From Sulfurospirillum halorespirans DSM 13726 (GTDB taxonomy: Bacteria > Campylobacterota > Campylobacteria > Campylobacterales > Sulfurospirillaceae), in contig NZ_CP017111.1 of the NCBI RefSeq assembly GCF_001723605.1, positions 2,480,001 through 2,544,000 of the forward strand: a DNA stretch of 64,000 bases, written 5' to 3'. This document shows positions 31,290-40,150 of the stretch, piece after piece. Both the position numbers and the translations under genes were made by a program. Each line of letters opens with the position of its first letter. Within the stretch, counting starts at the first letter, position 1. The notes below the pieces were generated by a model. The model was not told where the DNA came from, did not search any database, and saw only the letters and a program-made list of their open reading frames with translations.

Positions 31290-33180
31290 CGCGTTTCGAA
31301 CCCTTTCGCTTTCGGCGAAATTTGCCCTTAGCTTTAGTGCGATTGTGCTTTGCATTCTTGCCGTGATGATGGCGATTGTCATCCCCACTTGGCAAAATGA
31401 ACGCCTCAAAAGCGAGACAGATACGATCGATCGCTTACTCACCAACATGGAGCATCAAGTCCTTCTGACCATTCACGTCAATACGCTTTACAACGCTTCG
31501 TACTGGGAAAAGATGAATTTGCAGATGCAAAACAGACTGCACGCACTTTTGGATGCATACAAAGAGGCACCAACTAAAGAGTCTTCCACGCTTATTGCGC
31601 TTTTAAATGAGCACTTTTCAGGCTTTACATGTAACGCAGTGCTCAGACAAAATGACCAAGCCCTTTACAGCACACACAACGCTTTGGAGCAAAACTCCAT
31701 CTTCTTTTCCACGCAAACGCCGCTGTATGAGCAGTGGAATGTGCACGATAAAACGAAAAAAATCAACATCTGTCCTGCGGGCGATAAAGAGTACCTTTTT
31801 GTCAAAAAAATTCCTCACAGTGAGTATGATATAGCGCTTTTTTGCCATACGCAGGAGTTTTTGAAAAGCCGCAGTGAGTTTGAGACCACCATCGGTTTCA
31901 TGCTCAAACAGAGCTTTCAAAACCTCAAAAACCAAAGTGCAGGCTTTGCCTACATGATGTGGGTCGATGGCAGTGAAAAACCCTGCGATCACAACGCCAC
32001 TTTTCGCAAAAGCCACGAGAAAGACGCCAAAAACTACAACACCACCTGTTGCGTTAGCGAATCTTCTCCGACCGATCAGCCGCTTACGGGAACACTTAAG
32101 AGTTCGGATTATCTCAAAGCCGCACACGAGGGCAAGCCGATACACCATCTCTTGCCCAAGCTGGATGACCCCTCGGGCAAACTCTACCCTGCCCTTACGT
32201 GGGTGCGCTACTTCAAAGGCAGTCGCGAATACCCGTTTGTGCTCGCGGCGAGTCTCTACGAAGAGGAGATCTACAGCGATCTTGACCCCATCATCGTGAA
32301 GTTTCTGCCTGCCATTCTTATCGCCCTTTTTTCGGCATTCGGGTTGGGATGGCTGCTTTTTCGAGGCTTTACATGTAAGATCGACCGACTGCTCAGTGTT
32401 GCTAAAACGATCAAAAATGGCAACCTCAAAGAGCGAAGTCGCATCACAGGCGATGATGACATTGGGCTTTTGGCTGAAACCTTTGATGCGATGCTTGATT
32501 CGCTGGAGGAGAACATCCAGACGCTTGATGCCAAAGTAGCAAAACGTACCTTAGAGCTTGAAGCGCTTCTCAAAGAAAAAGAGGTGCTCTTAAAAGAGGT
32601 TCACCACCGCGTGAAAAACAACCTCTCGATCATCATCGCCCTCATGCAACTCAAGGAAAACCAAGCTCAAAGTGAAGAGTCGCAAACGCTGTTACTTGAA
32701 CTTCAAGAGCGCATCTATGCGATTGAACTCTTACACCGCCAACTCTACCAGTCCACAAGTATTAAAGAGATCGCGTTTGATGTCTATGTGAGTGGTTTGG
32801 TCGAAAACATGCGCCAAACCTATGCGACGGATGAGAAAAAAATTGGTTTACATGTAAGCATTGAACCTGTCTTTCTTGGCATCGAACAAGCTCTCGCCTG
32901 CGGTCTTTTGATCAATGAATGCGTCACCAACGCGATCAAACACGCCTTTGATGCAAACGGTGGAAAAATCGACATTGGCTTTACATGTAAAGAGCACGAA
33001 TGTACACTGAGCATCAGCGACACGGGCAAAGGATTGCCAAAGAATTTTGCGCTTGAAAGGGCACAAGGGCTTGGAATGCAGTTGATCGAAGGCATCGCAT
33101 GCCAACAACTCCAAGGCAAACTGAACTATAAAAATTCAGGCGGAGCGCACTTTGCGATCCGCTTTACGCAAGAGGCTTAG
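31282..33180 (+). CDS. HisKA_2-type sensor histidine kinase
   Basis: Starting at ATG 31282 (overlapping the regulator stop as ATGTTTAA), the protein has 632 residues. It has a membrane helix (about 13-35), a periplasmic sensor of about 300 residues containing several Cys and His (SGFTCNAVL, CDHNATFR, NTTCCVSE), a second helix (LPAILIALFSAFGLGWLLF), a HAMP segment, and EVHHRVKNNLSIIIALMQL with the phospho-His at 441 or 442. It ends in an ATPase domain with NECVTNAIKHAF. The Cys/His-rich periplasmic domain might sense metal or redox state. The gene alone carries four TTACATGTAA copies. Confidence 0.88.
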   Translation: MFNAFRTLSLSAKFALSFSAIVLCILAVMMAIVIPTWQNERLKSETDTIDRLLTNMEHQVLLTIHVNTLYNASYWEKMNLQMQNRLHALLDAYKEAPTKESSTLIALLNEHFSGFTCNAVLRQNDQALYSTHNALEQNSIFFSTQTPLYEQWNVHDKTKKINICPAGDKEYLFVKKIPHSEYDIALFCHTQEFLKSRSEFETTIGFMLKQSFQNLKNQSAGFAYMMWVDGSEKPCDHNATFRKSHEKDAKNYNTTCCVSESSPTDQPLTGTLKSSDYLKAAHEGKPIHHLLPKLDDPSGKLYPALTWVRYFKGSREYPFVLAASLYEEEIYSDLDPIIVKFLPAILIALFSAFGLGWLLFRGFTCKIDRLLSVAKTIKNGNLKERSRITGDDDIGLLAETFDAMLDSLEENIQTLDAKVAKRTLELEALLKEKEVLLKEVHHRVKNNLSIIIALMQLKENQAQSEESQTLLLELQERIYAIELLHRQLYQSTSIKEIAFDVYVSGLVENMRQTYATDEKKIGLHVSIEPVFLGIEQALACGLLINECVTNAIKHAFDANGGKIDIGFTCKEHECTLSISDTGKGLPKNFALERAQGLGMQLIEGIACQQLQGKLNYKNSGGAHFAIRFTQEA

Positions 33181-33190
33181 TCATTGAGCG

Positions 33191-33216
33191 AAGCCTCTTA
33201 ATGAGGCTATTTTTTT
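33191..33216 (+). terminator. Terminator of the two-component operon
   Basis: AGCCTC-TTAAT-GAGGCT followed by ATTTTTTTT lies 11 bases after the kinase stop and overlaps the end of the convergent 39-residue gene. Confidence 0.75.
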
Positions 33217-33326
33217 TCACCACAACTGCTTTTACCGCACCCGCATCCTCTATTTTTTACCAATTTTCGGTAGAGGTAATAGAGTGCTCCTAAACTAATT
33301 GCCACCAATAAAACATCTTCTAACAT
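33207..33326 (-). CDS. FeoB-associated Cys-rich membrane protein
   Basis: A 39-residue frame from ATG 33326 to TAG 33207 encodes a single membrane helix (VLLVAISLGALYYLYRKLV) and a cysteine-rich tail (GCGCGKSSCGEKK). This is the pattern of FeoB-associated cysteine-rich proteins, the FeoC-like companions of ferrous-iron transporters. It has an AAGGAGAG ribosome site and lies 22 bp after the feoB stop, so feoA-feoB-companion is one operon. The tail could bind a metal or an Fe-S cluster. Confidence 0.82.
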   Translation of the reverse strand: MLEDVLLVAISLGALYYLYRKLVKNRGCGCGKSSCGEKK

Positions 33327-33348
33327 GCTCTCTCCTTGTACATTTTTT

Positions 33349-35811
33349 TCACGGTCTATTTCTAAATCCACCCGTCCACGCGTGACCTCGTTGCGGTAAT
33401 AGCCCTAAAATAAGGGCACTCAAAACAATAAAGGCGTAAAAATAGCTCATCGCCTCCACCCCACTCCACCCTGCAAGCGTGCCAAAACTAAAGATAAAAG
33501 TCGAAAAGAATACGCCAAGACCGATGGGGAAGAAAATCGCAAACAGCATCCATTTATAGCTGTTAAACTGCATCTTCACCACGATCATCGTCGCAATGCA
33601 CGGTGGCGTTAAAATCATAAAAATCAAGATCGCCACGGCATGCAGAGGTGTATAACCGCTATTGGCATACATCGCCTCTTCGGCGCGCATGGAGTCGGCT
33701 TTGTTGTTCTCATACAGTGATCCGAGTGTGGCAACCGCACTTTCACGCGCAGCAAATGAGCTTAAAAATGCCACGTTGATCTTCCAATCAAATCCTGCAA
33801 ATTGGGTCAAAGGCTCCATGGAACGCCCTACCATGCCTAAAAAGCTGTTCTCGATTTTCTCATTTTTCATACTGCGCAAGATCTCTTTGCGCGCATTGGA
33901 GAGTTGCACAAGCGCTGTATTGATGCTTTTGGCTTCCACATCTTTTCCCGGTTTTAGCAGTACAAACCCTTTTTCAAGCTTCTGCTTAAACGCCTCATCG
34001 ACCTTTTGCGTCGACTCACTGCTACTGACCAGCATACGTTTTGCTTTGTAGCTATCGTACGCATTTAAAAGGGCTGAGACCTTCTCACGACTGTCCACGC
34101 TTTCATAATACGCCGTTGTTTGAGCCGTCGCATCAAAGCGGCTGAGCGCATCGCTGAGTTTGAGTTCAAACGCCTCTTTGGACGTTTCGCTCAAGCCTGG
34201 AAATTGCAACAAAGCAAATAAAATAATCGCCACGGCAAGCACGATACTCACAACTTTTTTGATGTACACCCACACCCGTTGCGCCGCTTTAATCACGACC
34301 CCTTTAAAAGTCGGCAAATGATACGGTGGCAACTCCATCACAAAAGGTGCTGTCTCTTTGGTACGAAGCACCGTACTGGTGAGCAGTTTGGAGACGATAA
34401 GGGCTACAAAAAGGGTTACCGTTGAGATGTAAAACATCATGAGTCCCATCTCTTCTTTGAAAAAACTTCCCAAAATGAGCGTGTAAAACGGTACTTTGGC
34501 TAAACAGTTCATGTACGGCACTGCCAAAATGGTCGCCATGCGCGCGCGCTCATCGGCAATGCCTTTGGTCGACATGACACCAGGAACGGCGCACCCTCCA
34601 ACCATCGCACCCCCAAGAACTAAGGGAAGCGTGGACTGCCCGTGCAGACCAAATTTTTTAAAGACGCGATCAAGAATGAACGCCAGACGCGGCATATACC
34701 CCACATCTTCCATAATGGCGATCATCACAAACAAGATGAAAAAGACGGGAATATAGTTCATCAGCGCATTGGCACTGTTCACCATCCAGATCGCAAGGTC
34801 GGTAAAAAGTGGCACATAAATCAGATCAGGTGAGGGCACACTTTCAATCACAAAATTTTTAAACGCCGCCAAGATCGGCCACGTATAATCGGTCAGCTTG
34901 TAGCCGCCCACAATGGAGAGCTCATAGACCAAAAACATAATCAAAATTAAGATAGGAAACGCCAACCAACGGTTGAGAATGAAGTGATCGACTTTATCAC
35001 TAAGCGTTTCACCTTGAAGTTTGCTCACCGTTGCGCATTGATGAAAGATAATCTCGGCTGCCTCATAACGATGGAGCGCAAAAGAAGCGGCACTGTCTTT
35101 GCCATACATTGTGTGAAACCGCTCTTCACAAGAATCCACTTCGGCTCTTTGTTCGTGCGAAACGGCAAGTTTTTCGAGAATCGTCTCATCATTTTCAAGC
35201 ACTTTAAGAGCAAGCCAACGCTGATTGAGTGCACTCTCTTGGGGCACGATCGTGTTTTGAATCTCTTGGATAAACGGCTCTAAACTATCATAATCCATTC
35301 GAAACGGAACGTACTGCGCTTTAGCATGATACGTCTCAAGCAGTGCTTGCATGATCCCTTCGCCACCCTCGCCTTTGGAGCCACTCGAGCACACGACAGG
35401 ACAGCCAAGCAGTGCTTGCATTTTTTCGAGATCAATCTCAATGCCCCTTCGTGTGGCAACGTCCATCATATTGAGCACCACAACGACGGGGATGCCGATC
35501 TCCAAGAGTTGAAACGTAAGGTAAAGATTGCATTTGAGGTTGGAAGCATCCACAATGTTCAAAATCACATCGGGCGTCTCCTCATAGATAAACCGCTTCG
35601 CCACACGCTCTTCAAGCGAATAGGAGCTAAACGAATACGTACCTGGTAAATCCACCATCTCGATCTTTTCACCGTGATGGCTAAACCGCCCGATCTTTTT
35701 ATCGACCGTGACGCCTGGATAGTTGGCAATGTGTTGGTGAATGCCGCTCACTAAGTTAAAAATGGTCGATTTGCCACAGTTGGGCTGACCGGCTAAGACA
35801 ACTTTGATCAT
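33349..35811 (-). CDS. feoB: FeoB, ferrous iron transporter
   Basis: The 820-residue protein has an N-terminal G domain: GQPNCGKST at 8-16, NYPGVTVD, DLPGTYS, NMMD and a CSSG segment. A helical spacer and a polytopic membrane domain with two Gate motifs follow (GCAVPGVMSTK, PYMNCLAKVPFYTLI; FAARESAVATLGSLYENN). Length is normal. FeoB imports Fe(II) across the inner membrane with GTP hydrolysis. The start overlaps the feoA stop by 4 bp. A Fur-box-like site precedes feoA. Confidence 0.96.
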   Translation of the reverse strand: MIKVVLAGQPNCGKSTIFNLVSGIHQHIANYPGVTVDKKIGRFSHHGEKIEMVDLPGTYSFSSYSLEERVAKRFIYEETPDVILNIVDASNLKCNLYLTFQLLEIGIPVVVVLNMMDVATRRGIEIDLEKMQALLGCPVVCSSGSKGEGGEGIMQALLETYHAKAQYVPFRMDYDSLEPFIQEIQNTIVPQESALNQRWLALKVLENDETILEKLAVSHEQRAEVDSCEERFHTMYGKDSAASFALHRYEAAEIIFHQCATVSKLQGETLSDKVDHFILNRWLAFPILILIMFLVYELSIVGGYKLTDYTWPILAAFKNFVIESVPSPDLIYVPLFTDLAIWMVNSANALMNYIPVFFILFVMIAIMEDVGYMPRLAFILDRVFKKFGLHGQSTLPLVLGGAMVGGCAVPGVMSTKGIADERARMATILAVPYMNCLAKVPFYTLILGSFFKEEMGLMMFYISTVTLFVALIVSKLLTSTVLRTKETAPFVMELPPYHLPTFKGVVIKAAQRVWVYIKKVVSIVLAVAIILFALLQFPGLSETSKEAFELKLSDALSRFDATAQTTAYYESVDSREKVSALLNAYDSYKAKRMLVSSSESTQKVDEAFKQKLEKGFVLLKPGKDVEAKSINTALVQLSNARKEILRSMKNEKIENSFLGMVGRSMEPLTQFAGFDWKINVAFLSSFAARESAVATLGSLYENNKADSMRAEEAMYANSGYTPLHAVAILIFMILTPPCIATMIVVKMQFNSYKWMLFAIFFPIGLGVFFSTFIFSFGTLAGWSGVEAMSYFYAFIVLSALILGLLPQRGHAWTGGFRNRP

Positions 35812-36035
35812 ATGGCTTCTACCTCCAACATCCCAGCTTCCGTGCGCCTTAGACTGATGAGATAGTTATGAATGCGCAGTTCCATCGGGTCATACAACGG
35901 TGCTTCGCGCACCACTTCAATGTCCGCTCCAAAAATAAATCCCATATCCAAAAGCTTTTGCCTTAGTTTTCCGCTCGTGTGAATCTTCACCAACGTGCAC
36001 TTCTGCCCTTTTTTCAGCTCATTTAAATACATCAA
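35808..36035 (-). CDS. feoA: FeoA
   Basis: The 75-residue SH3-like protein has the FeoA pattern LNELKKGQKCTLVKI, LRQKLLDMGFIFGADIEVV and LYDPMELRIHNYLISLR. FeoA acts in the cytoplasm and stimulates or regulates FeoB. Its stop overlaps the feoB start as ATGA. AGGGAAATTG precedes the start and a Fur-box-like element lies 58 bp further upstream. Confidence 0.94.
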   Translation of the reverse strand: MMYLNELKKGQKCTLVKIHTSGKLRQKLLDMGFIFGADIEVVREAPLYDPMELRIHNYLISLRRTEAGMLEVEAI

Positions 36036-36092
36036 TTTCCCTCGGTTTTAATCCACTTATCATAGATTAACTTCACTTAAAAGCGAATAACA

Positions 36093-36109
36093 TTGATAGT
36101 TGTTTTCAA
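36093..36109. promoter_or_regulatory. Fur-box-like site upstream of feoA
   Basis: TTGATAGTTGTTTTCAA matches the window set (compare TTGATAATAGTTTTCAT at 39128). It lies in the 176-bp gap between feoA and the membrane protein gene. Confidence 0.55.
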
Positions 36110-36211
36110 TTAAGATGAATATTTGAGAATTTCTTTGGCGTACATGTATCGTGTTGAATGCAAAAGTAAGCTGTATTTAGTTAGGGAGTATTACTGTGGC
36201 GGTTGTTAAGA

Positions 36212-36631
36212 TTAGAGCGCAAACATCGTTTGAGAGAGCATGACGATACATACCATCAAAGCAAACATGACGTGATGGTAAATCGTCTTGATTTTACGCT
36301 TCTTTTCACCCACAAAACGGTGCATGATCAAAGGAGCTCCAAAGAACATCGCGATCACGATCAGCCCTAAGGTCATCTTTACATGTAAAAGCACATTGGT
36401 TGGATCAAAATAGGTGTATGCGAGGAAAAGTCCGCTGAAAAGTAACAGGGTATTGTTGATTTTGCCCATCAAACGGGTACGAGGGGAAAGTGCACTCTCC
36501 ATTGCTTCAAATTGGGCACCATCCAGTGCCAAGCGCGCACGCGGTAAGATGAAGTTACGAAAATAGATACATCCGATAAACAGTATCGCCGAGGCGATGT
36601 GGATAAGTTTTGCCGCAATCACTAAGCTCAT
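36212..36631 (-). CDS. CopD/DUF2269-like four-helix membrane protein
   Basis: The 139-residue protein has four hydrophobic segments and conserved histidines (AAKLIHIASAILFIGCIYFRNF, NVLLHVKMTLGLIVIAMFFGAPLIMHRF, IYHHVMFALMVCIVMLSQ). It resembles the small CopD/DUF2269 membrane proteins, possibly haem- or metal-binding. It stands alone between feoA and a TonB receptor. A 24-bp motif 60 bp upstream is shared with the exbB promoter region. One TTACATGTAA copy is read as LHVK. Confidence 0.7.
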   Translation of the reverse strand: MSLVIAAKLIHIASAILFIGCIYFRNFILPRARLALDGAQFEAMESALSPRTRLMGKINNTLLLFSGLFLAYTYFDPTNVLLHVKMTLGLIVIAMFFGAPLIMHRFVGEKKRKIKTIYHHVMFALMVCIVMLSQTMFAL

Positions 36632-36690
36632 GCCTTCAACTCCTAAAATGATTTAGAAAAGTATAGTCTCTTTTGCGAACATTTTTAGGC

Positions 36691-36714
36691 GTTTATCTGC
36701 CTATTTTTTCGTCA
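36691..36714 (-). promoter_or_regulatory. 24-bp motif shared with the exbB upstream region, copy 1
   Basis: On the plus strand TTTATCTGCCTA and TTTTTCG blocks match 45643-45666 at 21 of 24 positions. Both lie 60-90 bp before minus-strand start codons. It might be a promoter for an extracytoplasmic sigma factor (a FecI-type gene lies nearby) or another regulator site. Confidence 0.45.
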
Positions 36715-36717
36715 TCT

Positions 36718-36753
36718 TGACTGCTGCCAGAGTGAATTCTATGGCAGCAGTCA
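36718..36753. repeat. Strong 12-bp inverted repeat downstream of the TonB receptor
   Basis: TGACTGCTGCCA (36718-36729) and TGGCAGCAGTCA (36742-36753) pair perfectly around a 12-base loop, 8 bp after the receptor stop. No U-tract follows on the minus strand, so it may stabilise the message end or serve as a factor-assisted terminator. Confidence 0.7.
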
Positions 36754-36760
36754 GAGAGAT

Positions 36761-39112
36761 TTAAAAGGTATATTTCATCGTGAGTGTCACGGTGCGTGGA
36801 TCACCGTAAATCACTTGCGTGCTGTAGTCGATGTTGGAGTAGTACTCTTTATCGAAGAGGTTTTCAACATTGAGTTGGGCTGATAAAGCTTTGGTGATTT
36901 GGTATTTTGCCATCACGTCGACTAAGAAAACAGCGTCTTGGGTCAGATCGACCGCATTGCCGAGTGAATCGTTGGTAGACTCATAAAACTTACTTTGCCA
37001 ACTGAGCACCGTACCCAAGGTCAATTGACCCATTTTATAGGTCGTACCCAGTTTTGCCTCTTTGCGTGGATGGGTGGTTGTGACATCAACATTCTCAGCA
37101 TCTTTTGCGCTAAACTGTACCCACCCAGCAGAAACGCTCCATTCAGGCGTGATAGAACCAGAGAAGTCAATTTCATACCCTTTGCTCACAACACCTGCCG
37201 CACCATAATAGGCTTGGGTTGTCGTGCCTGGCACAAAATTTGCCCCATCGGCTTCGGCAACATTGTCTTGCTCCATTCTAAAAACAGCCAGTGCCGCGTT
37301 TAGTTTTCCACCAAAATATTCACCTTTAATGCCCGCTTCATAGCTTGCCCCTTCTTTGGGATCAAGATAATTACCACTTTTATCGCGGTAATCTTGCGGC
37401 TTAAAGATGTCGGTGTAGCTTACGTAAATAGAATGTGCCTCATCTAAATCGTAAACAACCCCTGCATAAGGCGTTATGACATGGTCATGCTCATAACTGT
37501 AGTCACTCAGCTTATTCTCATACTCCCAATTGCTCACGCGACTTCCAAGAATCAGCTTCAGATCTTCACGCAAAGCAATACGCGTGGCAAGATACGCTCC
37601 TAACTGCTTCGTTACCGTATCTTCCGTTTTGTAAAAATCTGACCAATCGGGCTCTGGAATATTGCCATTCCAATTGTAAACGCTTTGTGTCGAAACGGAA
37701 CTCAGTGGATCACTCGTATGGGTGATGCTGTCTTCTTGATTGTAGGCAAGCCCTACAAGAATTTCATGTTTCAACCCACCGACTTCCAAAGGAATTGAGG
37801 TATAAATATCGATCGTATCTTGCTTGTTTTCTGTCTGATATTTGCCTGCATAAACCGAATTGAGCCCTAAGCCCGTTGTGCGATCAGGAAACTCATAATA
37901 GCCTGAAAGTGCCAGTTTTGAGTCGGATTCAAATTCTAAATGGGTGTAATTGGCTTTGAGCTTGACGTCATTGGCAAACGTGTGCTCAACGCCTGTAAAA
38001 ATCGTTTTAGTCTCGGTTTCCCAATAGGTCCATTTGGGCGTAAACGAAGCGGACGCACCAAAATCAGTTCGTGTGCCATCACTAAACCACGCAGGAACGC
38101 CACCCCAAGAGCTTCCATCGGCACTGTTGTTTTGATAACTCACCCCTGCATAAAAGAGCGTATTGTCCCCAATATCAGCATCCACGATGCCATAAAAGGC
38201 TTCTGTATCTTTATGGTAAAAATCAACAAACGAGTCTTTATCCTCTTTGCTTACAACCACGCGCGCTCGCACACTTCCTGATTCATTCACACCCGATTGG
38301 ACATCGACCGTGCCTCGGTAATTGTCCCAACTGCCCGCTTTGGCAGTCACGCTACCTGTTGCCTCTTTGGAAGTTGCATGTTTTCGCATAAAATTAATGC
38401 TCGCTGCTGGCTCACCCGCCCCACTCATCAAACCGTTCGCACCACGTACCACTTCCACGCGGTCATACATCACCAAATCTTGCTGAACATTGCCACCATA
38501 ATAGGTAGGCATTCCATCGATTTGGTAATAATCCACCTCAAAACCCCGCATCGTAATATACGTCCGATCCGTATCCCACACAGGGGCATTAAAGCCTGCG
38601 ATGGAGTTGACCACATCTGCAAACGACTCTAAGTTTTGGTCTTCAATTTGCTGATGCGTGACCACAACAACCGATTGAGGCGTATCGCGCAGTGAGAGAT
38701 TGAGTTTGGTGGCGGTATTTGTTGAACCTGTCGTATACGAGCCTGTGCCCTCCGTCGTTGCTTGCGCCGCACTGATTGTGATCGCATCGAGGGCAACTTC
38801 CGCGTCATTTTGAGGCTTAATCACCATTACATCCCCTTGAATCGTCGCCTCCAAACCTGTACCTTTGAGCAGTTTTGAAAGTGCCTCTTTGAGACTCATG
38901 TCACCTTGAAGTGTCGGTGCTTTTTTGCCCTCAAGCAATTTAGAATCAACAATGAGTTGAAGCTTCGCTTGCTTAGCAAATTCGCCAAGGGCAGAGCTTA
39001 AACTCTGCGCTGCAATGTTTACATGTAAAGACTGAGTACTTTCCGCCATAAGAGGCGAACAAAGCGCCAAAGCCGCCGCCACGGCAATGGATAGGGTGCG
39101 AAATTTCATCAT
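36761..39112 (-). CDS. TonB-dependent ferrisiderophore receptor with STN signalling domain
   Basis: I start this at ATG 39112 (MMKFRTLSIAVAAALALC, AAGGAGAA upstream), giving about 783 residues. After the signal peptide comes an STN domain (ALGEFAKQAKLQLIVDSKLLEG, LSKLLKGTGLEATIQ). The plug follows (TPQSVVVVTHQQIEDQNLESFADVV, then EVVRGANGLMSGAGEPAASIN, typical of the FpvA/FoxA/FhuE group), then the barrel ending TMKYTF. The STN domain signals to a FecR antisigma factor, and the adjacent fecR and fecI genes complete the circuit. Hydroxamate-type ferrisiderophores are the likely ligands. Confidence 0.93.
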   Translation of the reverse strand: MMKFRTLSIAVAAALALCSPLMAESTQSLHVNIAAQSLSSALGEFAKQAKLQLIVDSKLLEGKKAPTLQGDMSLKEALSKLLKGTGLEATIQGDVMVIKPQNDAEVALDAITISAAQATTEGTGSYTTGSTNTATKLNLSLRDTPQSVVVVTHQQIEDQNLESFADVVNSIAGFNAPVWDTDRTYITMRGFEVDYYQIDGMPTYYGGNVQQDLVMYDRVEVVRGANGLMSGAGEPAASINFMRKHATSKEATGSVTAKAGSWDNYRGTVDVQSGVNESGSVRARVVVSKEDKDSFVDFYHKDTEAFYGIVDADIGDNTLFYAGVSYQNNSADGSSWGGVPAWFSDGTRTDFGASASFTPKWTYWETETKTIFTGVEHTFANDVKLKANYTHLEFESDSKLALSGYYEFPDRTTGLGLNSVYAGKYQTENKQDTIDIYTSIPLEVGGLKHEILVGLAYNQEDSITHTSDPLSSVSTQSVYNWNGNIPEPDWSDFYKTEDTVTKQLGAYLATRIALREDLKLILGSRVSNWEYENKLSDYSYEHDHVITPYAGVVYDLDEAHSIYVSYTDIFKPQDYRDKSGNYLDPKEGASYEAGIKGEYFGGKLNAALAVFRMEQDNVAEADGANFVPGTTTQAYYGAAGVVSKGYEIDFSGSITPEWSVSAGWVQFSAKDAENVDVTTTHPRKEAKLGTTYKMGQLTLGTVLSWQSKFYESTNDSLGNAVDLTQDAVFLVDVMAKYQITKALSAQLNVENLFDKEYYSNIDYSTQVIYGDPRTVTLTMKYTF

Positions 39113-39127
39113 AAATCTTCTCCTTAT

Positions 39128-39144
39128 TTGATAATAGTTTTCAT
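39128..39144. promoter_or_regulatory. Fur-box-like site upstream of the STN receptor
   Basis: TTGATAATAGTTTTCAT lies 15 bp before the start codon. A GGTTTTC / TACGTCT pair about 35-65 bp upstream on the minus strand could be the ECF-sigma promoter read by the FecI-type factor. Confidence 0.55.
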
Positions 39145-39202
39145 ATAAGAGAAGACGTAAGGAAAATTGAAAACCTGACATCCATTATCAAAAAATAAAA
39201 AT

Positions 39203-40150
39203 TTATCGTTTTTCAATGACGATTTTATCGCCCATCGTGGCAAGCTTCAGCGGTAATACTTTGGGAAGCATCTCTAAAAAACTGGCAAATCGCTCGACCT
39301 CAAAACTCCCCGAAAGCGGCATGGAAGCCAGTTCCAAAGAGGCGATCACGGTTTTTTTCGCCCCATAACGCTCAAACTCAAACAGCACCTCCCTAAGCGG
39401 TGTCTTATCAAAAATCAAACGACCACTGCGCCATGGGGCGACCGAGTCATTGTGCAGTGTGGAAGAACTCAGAACAAATCCCCTCCCATCCAGCGTGATC
39501 TGCTCTTTCGCGCTCAAATTTGCCAATGTTAAAACACTGCCATCTTCCAAGCGTTTGTGCGACACCTCCACACTCCCCTCTTCCACGCTGACACGGACGT
39601 GATTGTCCACATTGCGGACTTCAAAGAGCGTTCCCGTGACGCGAATTTGCACATTTTTAGCTTCGACAAACAGCGGTCGAGCGGCATCTTTGCTTACATG
39701 TAAAACCAATTGCCCCTGATGCAGTTTTACCAAACGTTTCTGCTTATAGTACTCCACACTCACGTTGGTATCCGTATCAAGAAACAGCGTGGTGCCATCT
39801 TGCAGCGTATATTCACGCATCGCACCTACTGGTGTTGCTATATTTTGTGCAAATTCAAGACGACTGTTCCACGTCTGCCACTGCAAAAAGGCGATGAAAA
39901 AACAGGCAACCGCGCACGCACACGCGTACCCAAACCACGGTTTGATCCGCTTTTTCAAACAGGTGCTATTTTGGACTGGTACAAGCCCATCAAGATCGCG
40001 CCACAACGCTTCAAACTGTGCGTACGCTTTTGAGTGTTCTGGGTTTACATGTAACCATTTTTTAAACGCTCTTTGCTCTGAAAAGCTGAGCCCATCTTGG
40101 ACTTTTGTAAACCAAAGTGCTGCCATTTCATCAATCCATGCTTGACTCAT
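39203..40150 (-). CDS. FecR-type antisigma/sigma regulator
   Basis: The 315-residue protein has a DUF4880-like N-terminus (QDGLSFSEQRAFKKWLHVNPEHSKAYAQFEALWRDL) and one membrane helix (about 69-88). A periplasmic FecR domain follows (REYTLQDGTTLFLDTDTNVSVEY, GQLVLHVSKDAARPLFVEA, GTLFEVRN) with a C-terminal STN-like segment (TPLREVLFEFERYG). It relays receptor occupancy to the FecI-type sigma factor, whose gene overlaps it by 4 bp. Two TTACATGTAA copies lie within it. Confidence 0.92.
   Translation of the reverse strand: MSQAWIDEMAALWFTKVQDGLSFSEQRAFKKWLHVNPEHSKAYAQFEALWRDLDGLVPVQNSTCLKKRIKPWFGYACACAVACFFIAFLQWQTWNSRLEFAQNIATPVGAMREYTLQDGTTLFLDTDTNVSVEYYKQKRLVKLHQGQLVLHVSKDAARPLFVEAKNVQIRVTGTLFEVRNVDNHVRVSVEEGSVEVSHKRLEDGSVLTLANLSAKEQITLDGRGFVLSSSTLHNDSVAPWRSGRLIFDKTPLREVLFEFERYGAKKTVIASLELASMPLSGSFEVERFASFLEMLPKVLPLKLATMGDKIVIEKR

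Noticed and set aside
31618-32148. 176-residue frame opposite the histidine kinase
   Set aside because: Antisense shadow inside the sensor domain; no recognisable domain or ribosome site.
36681-36709. Plus-strand terminator (TAGGC/GCCTA with T6)
   Set aside because: No plus-strand gene ends nearby, and the shared 24-bp motif at 45643 lacks the stem, so the T-run is probably part of that motif.
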